From contig JBGSNA010000305.1 of NCBI GenBank assembly GCA_041739875.1, positions 15,733-79,732 on the forward strand: DNA of 64,000 nt. Direction: 5' to 3'. Position 1 is the first letter of the stretch, and each line of letters starts with the position of its first letter. The notes beneath the pieces are model-generated. The model did no database searches. It was not told the origin of the DNA and saw only the letters and a program-made list of their open reading frames with translations. Of the stretch, positions 51,408 to 59,865 are shown one piece after another. Source of the DNA: JBBSJZ01 sp041739875 (GTDB lineage: Bacteria; Planctomycetota; Planctomycetia; Pirellulales; Pirellulaceae). A program made the translations under genes and the position numbers.

Positions 51408-52310
51408 ATGGCTCACTCACATCATTCACCTAGCATTCAACACTCACCCAGCTTTCAAAGGCGGTGGCAACACGGATTCACCCTTGTGGAGCTCCTTGTC
51501 GTGATCGCCATTATCGGTGTGCTTGTCGGCTTGCTCCTACCGGCTGTCCAAGCGGCTCGCGAAGCAGCACGCCGATCATCATGCACAAACAATCTGGCAC
51601 AACTGGGTCTAGCAATGCATCATCACGAATTCAGTGTTGAGTATCTGCCGTCCGGAGTGATCAATCCCGATGGCCCCATTCGAAGTGAACCGAGTGGCAA
51701 GCACATTAGCTGGACCATTCAAATCATGCCGTTCCTCGAACAAAGAAACCTTTACGACCACTTTGATTTCGACAAGAGTGCTTACTCGACGGAAAACTCC
51801 GAGGTCCGTATGGCAACGGTCCCCACCCTGCTCTGCCCTTCCAATCCAGGTATTCACTTCGGGTCCGCATCGTCCATTGACGGTAAAGAAGTCGCCGAAT
51901 GCCACTACGCTGGCTCACATCACGACAGCGAAGCACCGATCGATAAGGACAATACCGGAGTTCTATTCCTTAACAGCAAAATAAAGTACTCCGAAATCAC
52001 CGATGGCAGCTCTCAAACATTCCTCATCGGCGAAATGGTTCCGCACGATGGCCACTTGGGTTGGGTATCTGGGACTCGCTCAACCTTGAGAAACGTCGGA
52101 ACGTTTGAGCAGTCATCCTATCGCGATCGTGCTCAATTCGCTGCCAATGGACCGCTCGACGTGGGCGGGTTCGGCAGCTACCACGCTGGCGGTGCAAACT
52201 TTGTCCTAGCGGACGGCTCCGTGCGTTTCTTTACGCACAGCGTCGAAGAAAAGCTGATGCAACAACTCGCCAATCGTGCTGATGGCGAGATTCTCGTCAG
52301 CGACTTCTAA
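51408..52310 (+). CDS. DUF1559 prepilin-like protein (H-x9-DG)
   Basis: 300 aa. Prepilin start QHG-FTLVELLVVIAIIGVLVG with Glu at +5, then LLPAVQAAREAARRSSCTNN and LAQLGLAMHHHE, the conserved DUF1559 helix. The C-terminus has HAGGANFVLADGSVRF, the H-x9-DG signature. DUF1559 proteins are expanded in planctomycetes, usually scattered; here the gene is the last in an operon with GspF and I/J/K proteins, pointing to a role as the major fibre subunit or cargo of this machine. Confidence 0.93.
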   Translation: MAHSHHSPSIQHSPSFQRRWQHGFTLVELLVVIAIIGVLVGLLLPAVQAAREAARRSSCTNNLAQLGLAMHHHEFSVEYLPSGVINPDGPIRSEPSGKHISWTIQIMPFLEQRNLYDHFDFDKSAYSTENSEVRMATVPTLLCPSNPGIHFGSASSIDGKEVAECHYAGSHHDSEAPIDKDNTGVLFLNSKIKYSEITDGSSQTFLIGEMVPHDGHLGWVSGTRSTLRNVGTFEQSSYRDRAQFAANGPLDVGGFGSYHAGGANFVLADGSVRFFTHSVEEKLMQQLANRADGEILVSDF

Positions 52311-52319
52311 GGGGACTCG

Positions 52320-53603
52320 CTATTTCGCAATGTCAAATGCAAACAATAAGTCTTGATCGCGGATGATCAATGTTTGGTTCGCAATGACAGGGTGAGCCCA
52401 AATCGCTCCCTTGTCTCGAGCCAATTCGGTTTGACGCGGTAAAACCAAGGTGCCGTGCGGTCGCCATCCTTCGCGATTTGGCTCCGCCAAAACGACGGAA
52501 CCCTGCTTGTCGTCGTAGCAATACAGCCGACCGTCGCCAAAACAAATCGAGCCGCTTCCCTTGAGACGCTCTTCCCAGAGTGTGTTGCCAGTTTCCAAGT
52601 CTTGGGCCATCCAGACGCCACCGTTGACTTTGCTGCACCCGTAGATCACACCGTCAACATGCACGACGCCACCATGATGGTTCTGCATCGTTTTGTCATT
52701 CAGGGCGTACACGCTTTCGGCCGAAATACCATTGTCACTCCCAGAGAGCTTTAACAAAGTGTTACCGGCCCCATAGTCGCTGGTGTGGTAGAGCTTGTCG
52801 CCAATGAGTACCGGCGTGGGAATGACCGCGACACCATTTCCCGTAGCCGTGTCGCTAAAAAGTTGAGCACCGCTTTGCACATCAAATGCGAACAATCCTG
52901 GCTTACTTGCAGTGACATAGAAACTCTTGTCGCCCATCGTGCCACGCATGATCGAAACATATTGAGCGGGAGCGTCGGTATCCTTGCTCGCCCAAACCTT
53001 CTCACCAGTCTTGCGATCCACCGCGATCATAAATTGTGAGTTACCGGGAGTGATCACGACTCGGTCACCGTCCACGAGCGGCGATTCGCTGTAACCCCAC
53101 ACGGGGATCGCTCCACCATAATCTTTGACCAAATCAATGGACCACTGCAGCTCGCCGCTCGACTTACCGAGCGCAGCAAGCACACCAACATCGCTTAGCA
53201 CAAACACTTGATCGCCGTCAACAGTAGGTGTCGAGCGCGGTCCGCCACCCCAGCCGTGGTTGTAGTCGTCGGACGTACTGGCGCGAGAAACAACGGTCTC
53301 CCACAGCTTCGCTCCCGTCGCCAAATCAATACAAATCGCTGAGCAATCCGTCTCGCTCGACCCCATGGTGAACAACGTGCTGCCGACAACGGATACAGCC
53401 GAATAGCCGCGTCCAGTCTCCGAGTATTGCCATTTCAGCTTGGGTCCACCCTCAGGCCACTCTTGGAGCAATGATTGGGGCGCTGCGTGCCCATCTCGAT
53501 TGGGACCGCGCCACTGGGGCCAATCCGCCGAAACAGATTCGCACATGGAGGCAAACGCGAAACAGGCGGCAACAATAGCCAGGCAACGCCATTGAGTTTT
53601 CAT
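52320..53603 (-). CDS. Exported PQQ-type beta-propeller protein
   Basis: 427 aa with signal peptide (LAIVAACFAFASMCESVSA). DWPQWRGPNRDG begins the mature part, the usual opening of this planctomycete family. Repeats such as GYSAVSVVGSTLFTMG, GPRSTPTVDGDQVFVLSDVG, WGYSESPLVDGDRVVITPG and TVWMAQDLETGNTLW-like blades form a propeller of the PQQ_2 type. No dehydrogenase catalytic Asp set was identified, so probably a binding or scaffold protein. Convergent with the DUF1559 gene. Confidence 0.88.
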   Translation of the reverse strand: MKTQWRCLAIVAACFAFASMCESVSADWPQWRGPNRDGHAAPQSLLQEWPEGGPKLKWQYSETGRGYSAVSVVGSTLFTMGSSETDCSAICIDLATGAKLWETVVSRASTSDDYNHGWGGGPRSTPTVDGDQVFVLSDVGVLAALGKSSGELQWSIDLVKDYGGAIPVWGYSESPLVDGDRVVITPGNSQFMIAVDRKTGEKVWASKDTDAPAQYVSIMRGTMGDKSFYVTASKPGLFAFDVQSGAQLFSDTATGNGVAVIPTPVLIGDKLYHTSDYGAGNTLLKLSGSDNGISAESVYALNDKTMQNHHGGVVHVDGVIYGCSKVNGGVWMAQDLETGNTLWEERLKGSGSICFGDGRLYCYDDKQGSVVLAEPNREGWRPHGTLVLPRQTELARDKGAIWAHPVIANQTLIIRDQDLLFAFDIAK

Positions 53604-53662
53604 ACTGGTTTTCTGTCGAGAGAGCGACTGAGGTGGGAGCGGGTTACGTCATTGGCATGAAG

Positions 53663-55612
53663 TTATAGCACGGATCCTCGCAATTCCGCGAGCGGCTGGT
53701 TGGTTTGCAATTGAATCATTTCGCGATATCGACCCCCACGCTGGAGCAATTCCTCATGCGTGCCCGTTTCGACGATGCGGCCATCCTCCAGAACCACGAT
53801 TTTGTCGGCCCCCGTGATCGTGCTCAGCCGATGCGCGATCACAAACGACGTTCGTCCCACCATCAATTCCGCCAGACTCTTTTGGATCAACCGCTCACTT
53901 TCACTGTCCAGATTACTCGTCGCTTCGTCAAGAATCAGAATTCGTGGGTCAGCCAGGATGGCTCTCGCGATCGCCAACCGCTGACGCTGGCCACCGGATA
54001 ATTTCACACCTCGCTCCCCAATGAGCGTGTCATAACCCTCGGGCAACCGCTCGATAAACTCGTCAGCCGCAGCCGACCGGGCCGCATGAATGATCTGTGC
54101 TTCGCTCGTACGTCGCCGGGCGTAGGCGATGTTTTCACGAATCGTGCCATCGAACAGGAACACATCTTGTTCGACGATCCCGAGCAACTTTCGATAGCTC
54201 GCCAAGTCGATTTCGCGCAAGTCGCGACCGTCAAGCAGCAAACTTCCTTCGAGCGGATCGTAAAACCTCGCGATCAAATTCGTGAGCGTCGTCTTACCGG
54301 CCCCACTTCGACCGACAAGTGCTACCGTTTGGCCGGCTAGAACCTCGAGCGTGATGTCTTTCAACACCGCCGTTTTGGTCTCTGGATAAGCAAAGGTTAC
54401 GCCTTGAAACGTGATCGCCCCAGCGACTTCCGATTCTCGAACAACCTTTGCTCCTGGGCGACTGGGCAACTCCTCTTCGATCTCCAAGACATCCAAAACG
54501 CGATCTAAACCGGCGAGGTTGTTTTGAAAGGTCACGGCACTAGCGGCGATCGTCGCAAGAGGATCCAACAGCATCGTTAAATACACCAGAAACATCATCA
54601 AGTCGCCAAGCGTCAACTCACCCTGGATGATCTGGTAACCGCCGTACAGCAATAAACCCGTCGATGCGAGCGGAATCGCGACTTCCCAAATGGTTTCGAT
54701 GATCCGCGTCCACCACCATGTGAACAATTGCTGGCGTACAAGAAAGTCTCCTTCGCGTACGAAACGCGACGACTCGCTTCGATCTCGCGAGAACGTTCGC
54801 ACGACTCGAATTCCACCGAACGTCTCCGTCGCGCCACTATCAATTCGTTGCCGCTGCTTGCGAATGTCGCGGTACAGGGGACGAATACGGTTGATCCAAG
54901 TCCGATGCGTTAGCCAAACCACAGGCAACAGCAACAAACCGCCCACCATCAACTTCCAATCCACCAACATGAGAATAACAAGGCTGCCAACGAACTGGAC
55001 GATTGCACGCCAAGGGTTGTAGAGCATGCTGAAGATCAACTCCGACACGCCTCCAGCGTCTTCACGAATCAGACTCGCGACGCCGCCACTCTTCATGCTG
55101 TACACACGATGCAGTGGCAACCGCATCGCATGCTCAAAGACTCGGCGACGAATATCAACCTGCGTTTGATTAACGGTCTTGGTCGCGATCCAGCGGCTGA
55201 ACAGATTCACGACCGTCGAGATCAGGGCAACGACCGTAACAATCGCCGCGATTAACAGCAAACGCTGGAACGGCTCTTCGGGAACGGAGACAACGGTTAC
55301 CCAACTCGGCACCGGCTTGGGCGGACGGGTCAAGACCGAGTCGATCGCAAGCTTCGTACCGAGCGGGGGCACCAAACGCAGCACGATACCGACCGTCATC
55401 AGCAACAGGGTGCCAACAATCGGATAGCGGTGCCCCGAAATCAGCTTCAAGAATTCACGAAATAGCTCGAAGAAGCCTCGCTCGCGTGTGCCCAGTTTCT
55501 TGGCGCTGCGTTCACTCCGCCCATGAGGATCGGGCACTTCCGAACGGGTATTCCGCTCGCGAACTTCTTGGCGGTACTCATTAAAACGGCGGTGGCTAGG
55601 CAGAATCGGCAT
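53663..55612 (-). CDS. ABC exporter, MsbA/MdlB-like (fused permease-ATPase)
   Basis: 649 aa from the ATG at 55612; a TTG at 55639 is possible. N-terminal six-helix domain (e.g. YPIVGTLLLMTVGIVLRLV, LLLIAAIVTVVALISTVVNL, SLVILMLVDWKLMVGGLLLL). C-terminal ATPase: Walker A VGRSGAGKTTL, Q-loop in GIVEQDVFLF, signature LSGGQRQRLAIARA, Walker B ILILDEATSNLD, H-loop IAHRLST. Exports lipids, lipid A or drugs as a homodimer; MsbA versus other type IV exporters cannot be decided. A cytoplasmic N-terminal extension of about 60 residues precedes TM1. Confidence 0.93.
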   Translation of the reverse strand: MPILPSHRRFNEYRQEVRERNTRSEVPDPHGRSERSAKKLGTRERGFFELFREFLKLISGHRYPIVGTLLLMTVGIVLRLVPPLGTKLAIDSVLTRPPKPVPSWVTVVSVPEEPFQRLLLIAAIVTVVALISTVVNLFSRWIATKTVNQTQVDIRRRVFEHAMRLPLHRVYSMKSGGVASLIREDAGGVSELIFSMLYNPWRAIVQFVGSLVILMLVDWKLMVGGLLLLPVVWLTHRTWINRIRPLYRDIRKQRQRIDSGATETFGGIRVVRTFSRDRSESSRFVREGDFLVRQQLFTWWWTRIIETIWEVAIPLASTGLLLYGGYQIIQGELTLGDLMMFLVYLTMLLDPLATIAASAVTFQNNLAGLDRVLDVLEIEEELPSRPGAKVVRESEVAGAITFQGVTFAYPETKTAVLKDITLEVLAGQTVALVGRSGAGKTTLTNLIARFYDPLEGSLLLDGRDLREIDLASYRKLLGIVEQDVFLFDGTIRENIAYARRRTSEAQIIHAARSAAADEFIERLPEGYDTLIGERGVKLSGGQRQRLAIARAILADPRILILDEATSNLDSESERLIQKSLAELMVGRTSFVIAHRLSTITGADKIVVLEDGRIVETGTHEELLQRGGRYREMIQLQTNQPLAELRGSVL

Positions 55613-55758
55613 GAAGTAGTGGTAGCCAGCCAGCCCCAATTCGGCAAGCTGGCAGAAACGCCGCGAAGCCCCACCGCCTAAAAAACTTTCATTTGTGGCG
55701 CCCCCTGGACCGTTTGTCGGTGCCTTGCTTTCCTTACCAAACTCTTCGAGAACAAAAA

Positions 55759-56970
55759 ATGAAACGACTGAAGAAACTGGCGAAGGTCATCACTATCCTT
55801 GCTATCGTCTTGGCCGTGGTGGTCGCCGGACTCGTCTGGCAAGACCGCATTAATCGCAACGCGCTGATCGCTCCAATACGCGAGGCGGGCGACCCCGTCT
55901 CCATCGCGGACTTGCGACCCTCAGACGTTGATGCCAACGATAACGCTGCGACGTTCCTTGCGCCGGTATCGGAAGCGATGCATAAACATGTCAACGAAGT
56001 TTATGAACATGCGTATCCCGAGAACTTCGATCAATCGCAAGGACTCACGGACCAGCAGAGACAGGCAACTGAAAGCATCCTTGCAAAACAACGGAGCATT
56101 TTTGACGCCATCGAACATGCATCACAATGCCGAATCCTTCAGTGGCCACTCGACTACACGGTTGGCTCAGGTGAGTTCACGCAAACACTGATCGACTATA
56201 CCACGACCACGCGTAGCGTCGCCCGATTGCAAATCGCGAGGAGCCGTGCGCTGACCGCTGCCGGAGAATCGGATGCTGCAGCCGAGACGTGCCTGCAAGG
56301 CTTGAGAATGGTGCGGCTGCAACGCAGTACTCCCACCATGGTTGCGTCCATGGTCCGTCAAGCCTGCAGCTTCACACTCCTGGGCGAACTCGGTGGATTG
56401 TTGAAACACCATCAACTCACGCCCGAGACGCACCAAACGATTGAAGCCGAACTAAGCCAACACGATTCAATCGCCACCTGGGTGCAAATGCTCAAGAGCG
56501 AAAGGGCCTTCGGCATTTCAAGCTTCGACGAATTTCCGAATGTTCCTGGAGCGGGATGGGTCGCGAAGGAACTTAAGATCTACGTCGAGTACATGAATGA
56601 GCAAATCGATGTCGGTAGTGAATGGTCACCGCAACCATCGAGCGACGAAACCGCGAACACCTCAGCGATGACCAACCTACTGGTGCCGGCCATCAACGGT
56701 GCCCGCGAAGCCCACCTTCGCTCCATCGCCCAAGTTCGTTGTCTGCGAGTGTTGAACGCGATCCAAAGTCGCGACGCCGAATCGACTTCGTCCCAGATTG
56801 CCGAACTCGCGTTACCGGCGGAAGCACTCGTTGATCCGTTCTCGGGCGCCCCTCTCACAGTGAAAAAAATCGAACGGGGTTGGACCATCTACAGTATCGG
56901 GCCCAACGTGATTGACGACGGTGGCCAAGTCTCTCACGATGATACGAAACCGCTTGATGTCGGTATCTGA
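55759..56970 (+). CDS. Membrane-anchored hypothetical protein
   Basis: 403 aa from the ATG at 55759, with CGAG 9 bases upstream. KRLKKLAKVITILAIVLAVVVAGLVW is an N-terminal anchor. The outer part has long helices (ARLQIARSRALTAAGESDAAAE) and ends VDPFSGAPLTVKK ... GWTIYSIGPNVIDDGG, an ending common in planctomycete membrane proteins and similar to that of pseudopilin-like GspG proteins. No catalytic motif seen. Function unknown. Confidence 0.72.
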   Translation: MKRLKKLAKVITILAIVLAVVVAGLVWQDRINRNALIAPIREAGDPVSIADLRPSDVDANDNAATFLAPVSEAMHKHVNEVYEHAYPENFDQSQGLTDQQRQATESILAKQRSIFDAIEHASQCRILQWPLDYTVGSGEFTQTLIDYTTTTRSVARLQIARSRALTAAGESDAAAETCLQGLRMVRLQRSTPTMVASMVRQACSFTLLGELGGLLKHHQLTPETHQTIEAELSQHDSIATWVQMLKSERAFGISSFDEFPNVPGAGWVAKELKIYVEYMNEQIDVGSEWSPQPSSDETANTSAMTNLLVPAINGAREAHLRSIAQVRCLRVLNAIQSRDAESTSSQIAELALPAEALVDPFSGAPLTVKKIERGWTIYSIGPNVIDDGGQVSHDDTKPLDVGI

Positions 56971-56990
56971 ATCATACCGGTATCTGAATC
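56961..56990. repeat. 17-base-period tandem duplication at a gene end
   Basis: CGGTATCTGAATC occurs at 56961-56973 and again at 56978-56990, separated by ATAC. The first copy contains the TGA stop of the preceding gene; the second lies just after it. It resembles the duplication at 25463-25499 in length and in overlapping a gene boundary. Confidence 0.75.
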
Positions 56991-57003
56991 CGGTCCAGTG
57001 CAT

Positions 57004-58251
57004 TCAATGATCTCCATCGTCGGCCGACTCAGTCCCCCAGACCCTACGAATCCAATGTTTAGGCCCATTGCTTTTCGAGAGGACAACAATCGGCAATCCG
57101 AGCGATTCAAGCAAGCTGCTTTTCGCCTGGTTAGGAGGACGATCGAGCATCAATAACCAACGCACCGATTCATTCTCGATCGCAAATCGCGATAAACGCT
57201 GTTGCTTTTCTTGCAGGTACTCTGGGGTCCAGTAGCCGACCACTTCGATGTAGATCTTTGTGCCATCCACATGCGTCAAGGTAAAGTCGGGGGTAAAGAC
57301 CTCTTGGTTCTGCACCAGAAACTCACGGTCTCGCTCCAAATGCCAATCCGCAACAGGCTCGCGGTGCCACCGATCAGCAACTTTCTGCTCAAGTTCCGAA
57401 TCGAACTCCGGCGGGGGCGACGCTTCGCTACTCAACCGATCTTCCGGCGACACCTTCATCGAAAACGTTTGGTTTTGCGGACCAAGTACTTCCGCGACCA
57501 ACAACCAGTCACTGCAAGCGAGCAAAGCCGGTAGCAGCTTGGCAAAACCGATTCCGTAGCGAGTCGTTTCGCGCAAACTCGACGCTGGACCATCCAAGAT
57601 CATGCGATAGCCCTGCCCCCGCCGAGTAACACGGTGCATCAATCCAGCCAACTTGGCTTGCCGGATGATAGAAGGTGCGTTTGCAAACACATCGATGCGA
57701 ACACGCGTTGCTCGATACAAGACAGCTTGCGTCTGTGCCAAGTTGTACCGAGCTAGCAGTGCTTCCGGACTCAGTGCGTTGGCAAATTGCTTGAGCTTCT
57801 GCAACTCGATGACATCATCGAATAACCTGTCTTCGATTTGCTCCCATGTCAGTTTCAGCTCAGTCGCAAGATGTTGCCTCACCGCCTGTTGTTCGTTTTC
57901 AAAAATACCTTCGCGGCGTTGGACCACGGGATGCAAGGGCGATGCAAGCTCGAACACGCGTTTCCGAAACGCTGCCGCTTTGCCGGCCGACTGGGCAAAT
58001 TCGCTGACATCGTCAAGCAATTTGCAAAACGCTGCGACGCGGCGAGGCGGGCACCCGACGATGGATCCTAGACATTCCTCAACGTCACTATGCAACTCTT
58101 GACGCACACGCCCCACGCCTTGCCGATAGATCTCGATACACTGCTGAGCCGCGTCGAGATAAATCGCATCCCGCACTCGCATCAATCGATCGGGGATCAC
58201 TTCTCGCTTGAGGAAATCATAAGTAACAATACTGTGCTCGCTGCAAATCAT
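57004..58251 (-). CDS. Bax1-like nuclease (DUF790), XPB partner
   Basis: 415 aa. N-terminal CSEHSIVTYDFLKREVIPDRLM is the DUF790 opening. A middle helical region of about 230 residues follows, then the C-terminal nuclease domain: VFTPDFTLTHVDGTKIYIEVVGYWTP (read in parts: TPDFTLTHVDG, YIEVVGYWTPEYLQEK), a PD...E/K-type site with Asp and Glu, and LLMLDRPPNQAKSSL after it. Archaeal Bax1 binds XPB helicase and cuts DNA near lesions. The ATG lies inside the end of the helicase gene (4-base overlap), so the pair is made together as in archaea. Confidence 0.87.
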   Translation of the reverse strand: MICSEHSIVTYDFLKREVIPDRLMRVRDAIYLDAAQQCIEIYRQGVGRVRQELHSDVEECLGSIVGCPPRRVAAFCKLLDDVSEFAQSAGKAAAFRKRVFELASPLHPVVQRREGIFENEQQAVRQHLATELKLTWEQIEDRLFDDVIELQKLKQFANALSPEALLARYNLAQTQAVLYRATRVRIDVFANAPSIIRQAKLAGLMHRVTRRGQGYRMILDGPASSLRETTRYGIGFAKLLPALLACSDWLLVAEVLGPQNQTFSMKVSPEDRLSSEASPPPEFDSELEQKVADRWHREPVADWHLERDREFLVQNQEVFTPDFTLTHVDGTKIYIEVVGYWTPEYLQEKQQRLSRFAIENESVRWLLMLDRPPNQAKSSLLESLGLPIVVLSKSNGPKHWIRRVWGTESADDGDH

Positions 58252-59678
58252 ACCTCAGGCCGCCGCTTGCTGACTTGATAAGCGGCGTTGCGTCGTCGAT
58301 CACGGCTACGCTGGACTTCGTTACTGTCGTCAGTCACGACTTCATACAACTGCGCCGCTTCACCGGACGGACATCGACGCAGCACTCGCCCCAATCGCTG
58401 GATCGCCTGGCGTGTACTTGCCATCCCACCAAGCACGATCGCAACTTTCACCATCGGCAAGTCGACCCCTTCGTCCAAGACACGATTGGCAATCAGCACC
58501 GGGTAACGCCCCGAGCCAAATCCCTCCAACAGATCTTGACGTTCTCGCTTGGCACAATGCGAAAGCAAACACGGAACGAGGAATCGAATCGAAATCTGTC
58601 GTGCCATCACGTTCGAACCGGTAAAGACCAAGACGGGGCTGCCGGCATGCAAACGGAACAGGTCCTCCAAGACACGAAACTTCGCACGAGTCTGTTCCTC
58701 GATTTTGCGTTTCGCTCGAAACGCCTTGAGCGCCGCGCTAGCAGCCATCGCTCGTTCCGGATTGGACTTGGCATCCGCTACCAATTTATAAGTTTCCTCC
58801 CATTGGAACGCTGGATTCTCCTCGCGACATTGAGTCACAAATTGCTGAATCGTTTTTCCGTAACCGCGATAGGCTTGCGTCTCGGACTCATCCATGCGAA
58901 CAGCGATGCGACGAATCGAGTAGTCGGCGAGCGTCTTTCCCGATGCTTCGTCGATCGATTGTTGATACAACGTCTCACCGACAAGATGATGCAGCTGACT
59001 CAATTTTTCAGTATTCGTGGGCAATGTTGCCGTCAGCCCTAAGCGTGTCGCCGCAACCGACATCCGCGCCGCATCGCTCCGCCAAGGCCCCGCTAAATGA
59101 TGAACTTCATCAAACACGATCAAATTAAATCGATCGCCGATCCTCGGCATGTGGATGGCCGCTGAATCGTAGGTCGTGACACTGATTGGCGAAACTCGAT
59201 GAACCCCGTCACCGATCAACCCCGCATCAATACCGAAAGCGTCAAGGATCTTTGCATGCCATTGGTACATCAAGTCTCGAACCGGAACGACCACCAAGGC
59301 GCTCGTTTGTGCCCTCGCAATGATTGACAACGCAACCACCGTCTTTCCCGTCCCCGTCGGCATCACGATCAAACCACGACAGCCGCCTTGCTCAAAGGCC
59401 TCAACCGCATCTTGCTGGTCCTCTCGCAAGCGAGGCAAACGCTTGGTGTGAATTACCAAAGACGACTCCACCGCTCCACACGCAATCGCATCGGATCCCT
59501 CGATGCACTCTTCACAAAGCATTTCCCTCAGCCGCACTGCATGCATTGCGTCGCACAGCCAGCAATCCTGCCTTGGATCATCAACGATAGCAATCCGCGA
59601 GCGAATTCGATGAATCGTGTCTCGATCCAACCCTCGCAATCGCAAAGTCCCTTGATGAAAGTCTACGTGCACAGCCAA
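58248..59678 (-). CDS. XPB-like DNA repair helicase (superfamily 2)
   Basis: 476 aa from a TTG; a GTG two codons on (59672) is an alternative. N-terminal about 95 residues precede the motor and hold four Cys (CWLC, CEEC). Helicase core: LREDQQDAVEAFE (Q-motif-like), Walker A MPTGTGKTV near 107-113, DEVHH near 190-194, LGLTATLP, ARASPVLVFTGS-like motif IV (HAGSPVLVFTGSNV), ANRVLDEGVDLP, and motif VI QRLGRVLRR near 427-435. Archaeal/bacterial XPB-like length. XPB opens DNA 3' to 5' in nucleotide excision repair; pairing with Bax1 supplies the nuclease. A uvrABC system likely also exists elsewhere, not seen here. Confidence 0.88.
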   Translation of the reverse strand: MAVHVDFHQGTLRLRGLDRDTIHRIRSRIAIVDDPRQDCWLCDAMHAVRLREMLCEECIEGSDAIACGAVESSLVIHTKRLPRLREDQQDAVEAFEQGGCRGLIVMPTGTGKTVVALSIIARAQTSALVVVPVRDLMYQWHAKILDAFGIDAGLIGDGVHRVSPISVTTYDSAAIHMPRIGDRFNLIVFDEVHHLAGPWRSDAARMSVAATRLGLTATLPTNTEKLSQLHHLVGETLYQQSIDEASGKTLADYSIRRIAVRMDESETQAYRGYGKTIQQFVTQCREENPAFQWEETYKLVADAKSNPERAMAASAALKAFRAKRKIEEQTRAKFRVLEDLFRLHAGSPVLVFTGSNVMARQISIRFLVPCLLSHCAKRERQDLLEGFGSGRYPVLIANRVLDEGVDLPMVKVAIVLGGMASTRQAIQRLGRVLRRCPSGEAAQLYEVVTDDSNEVQRSRDRRRNAAYQVSKRRPEV

Positions 59679-59865
59679 AACACTTCGTCATTCGTGGCAA
59701 AAAACAAAAAACTGATATTCAAGACGTAAGTATGATACATTTCGACCCACATGCTACACGGTCGATATAACGTCGACCCGTGCACAGACGGATTGTGGTC
59801 GAGTTATCGTCTGACCAGAATCGTCGAGTACCGTGCCCACCCCTTCCTTGCCAGGAGACTCCTCA

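Noticed and set aside
58275..59042. 255-aa frame on the plus strand
   Set aside because: Antisense to the XPB-like helicase; no protein features.
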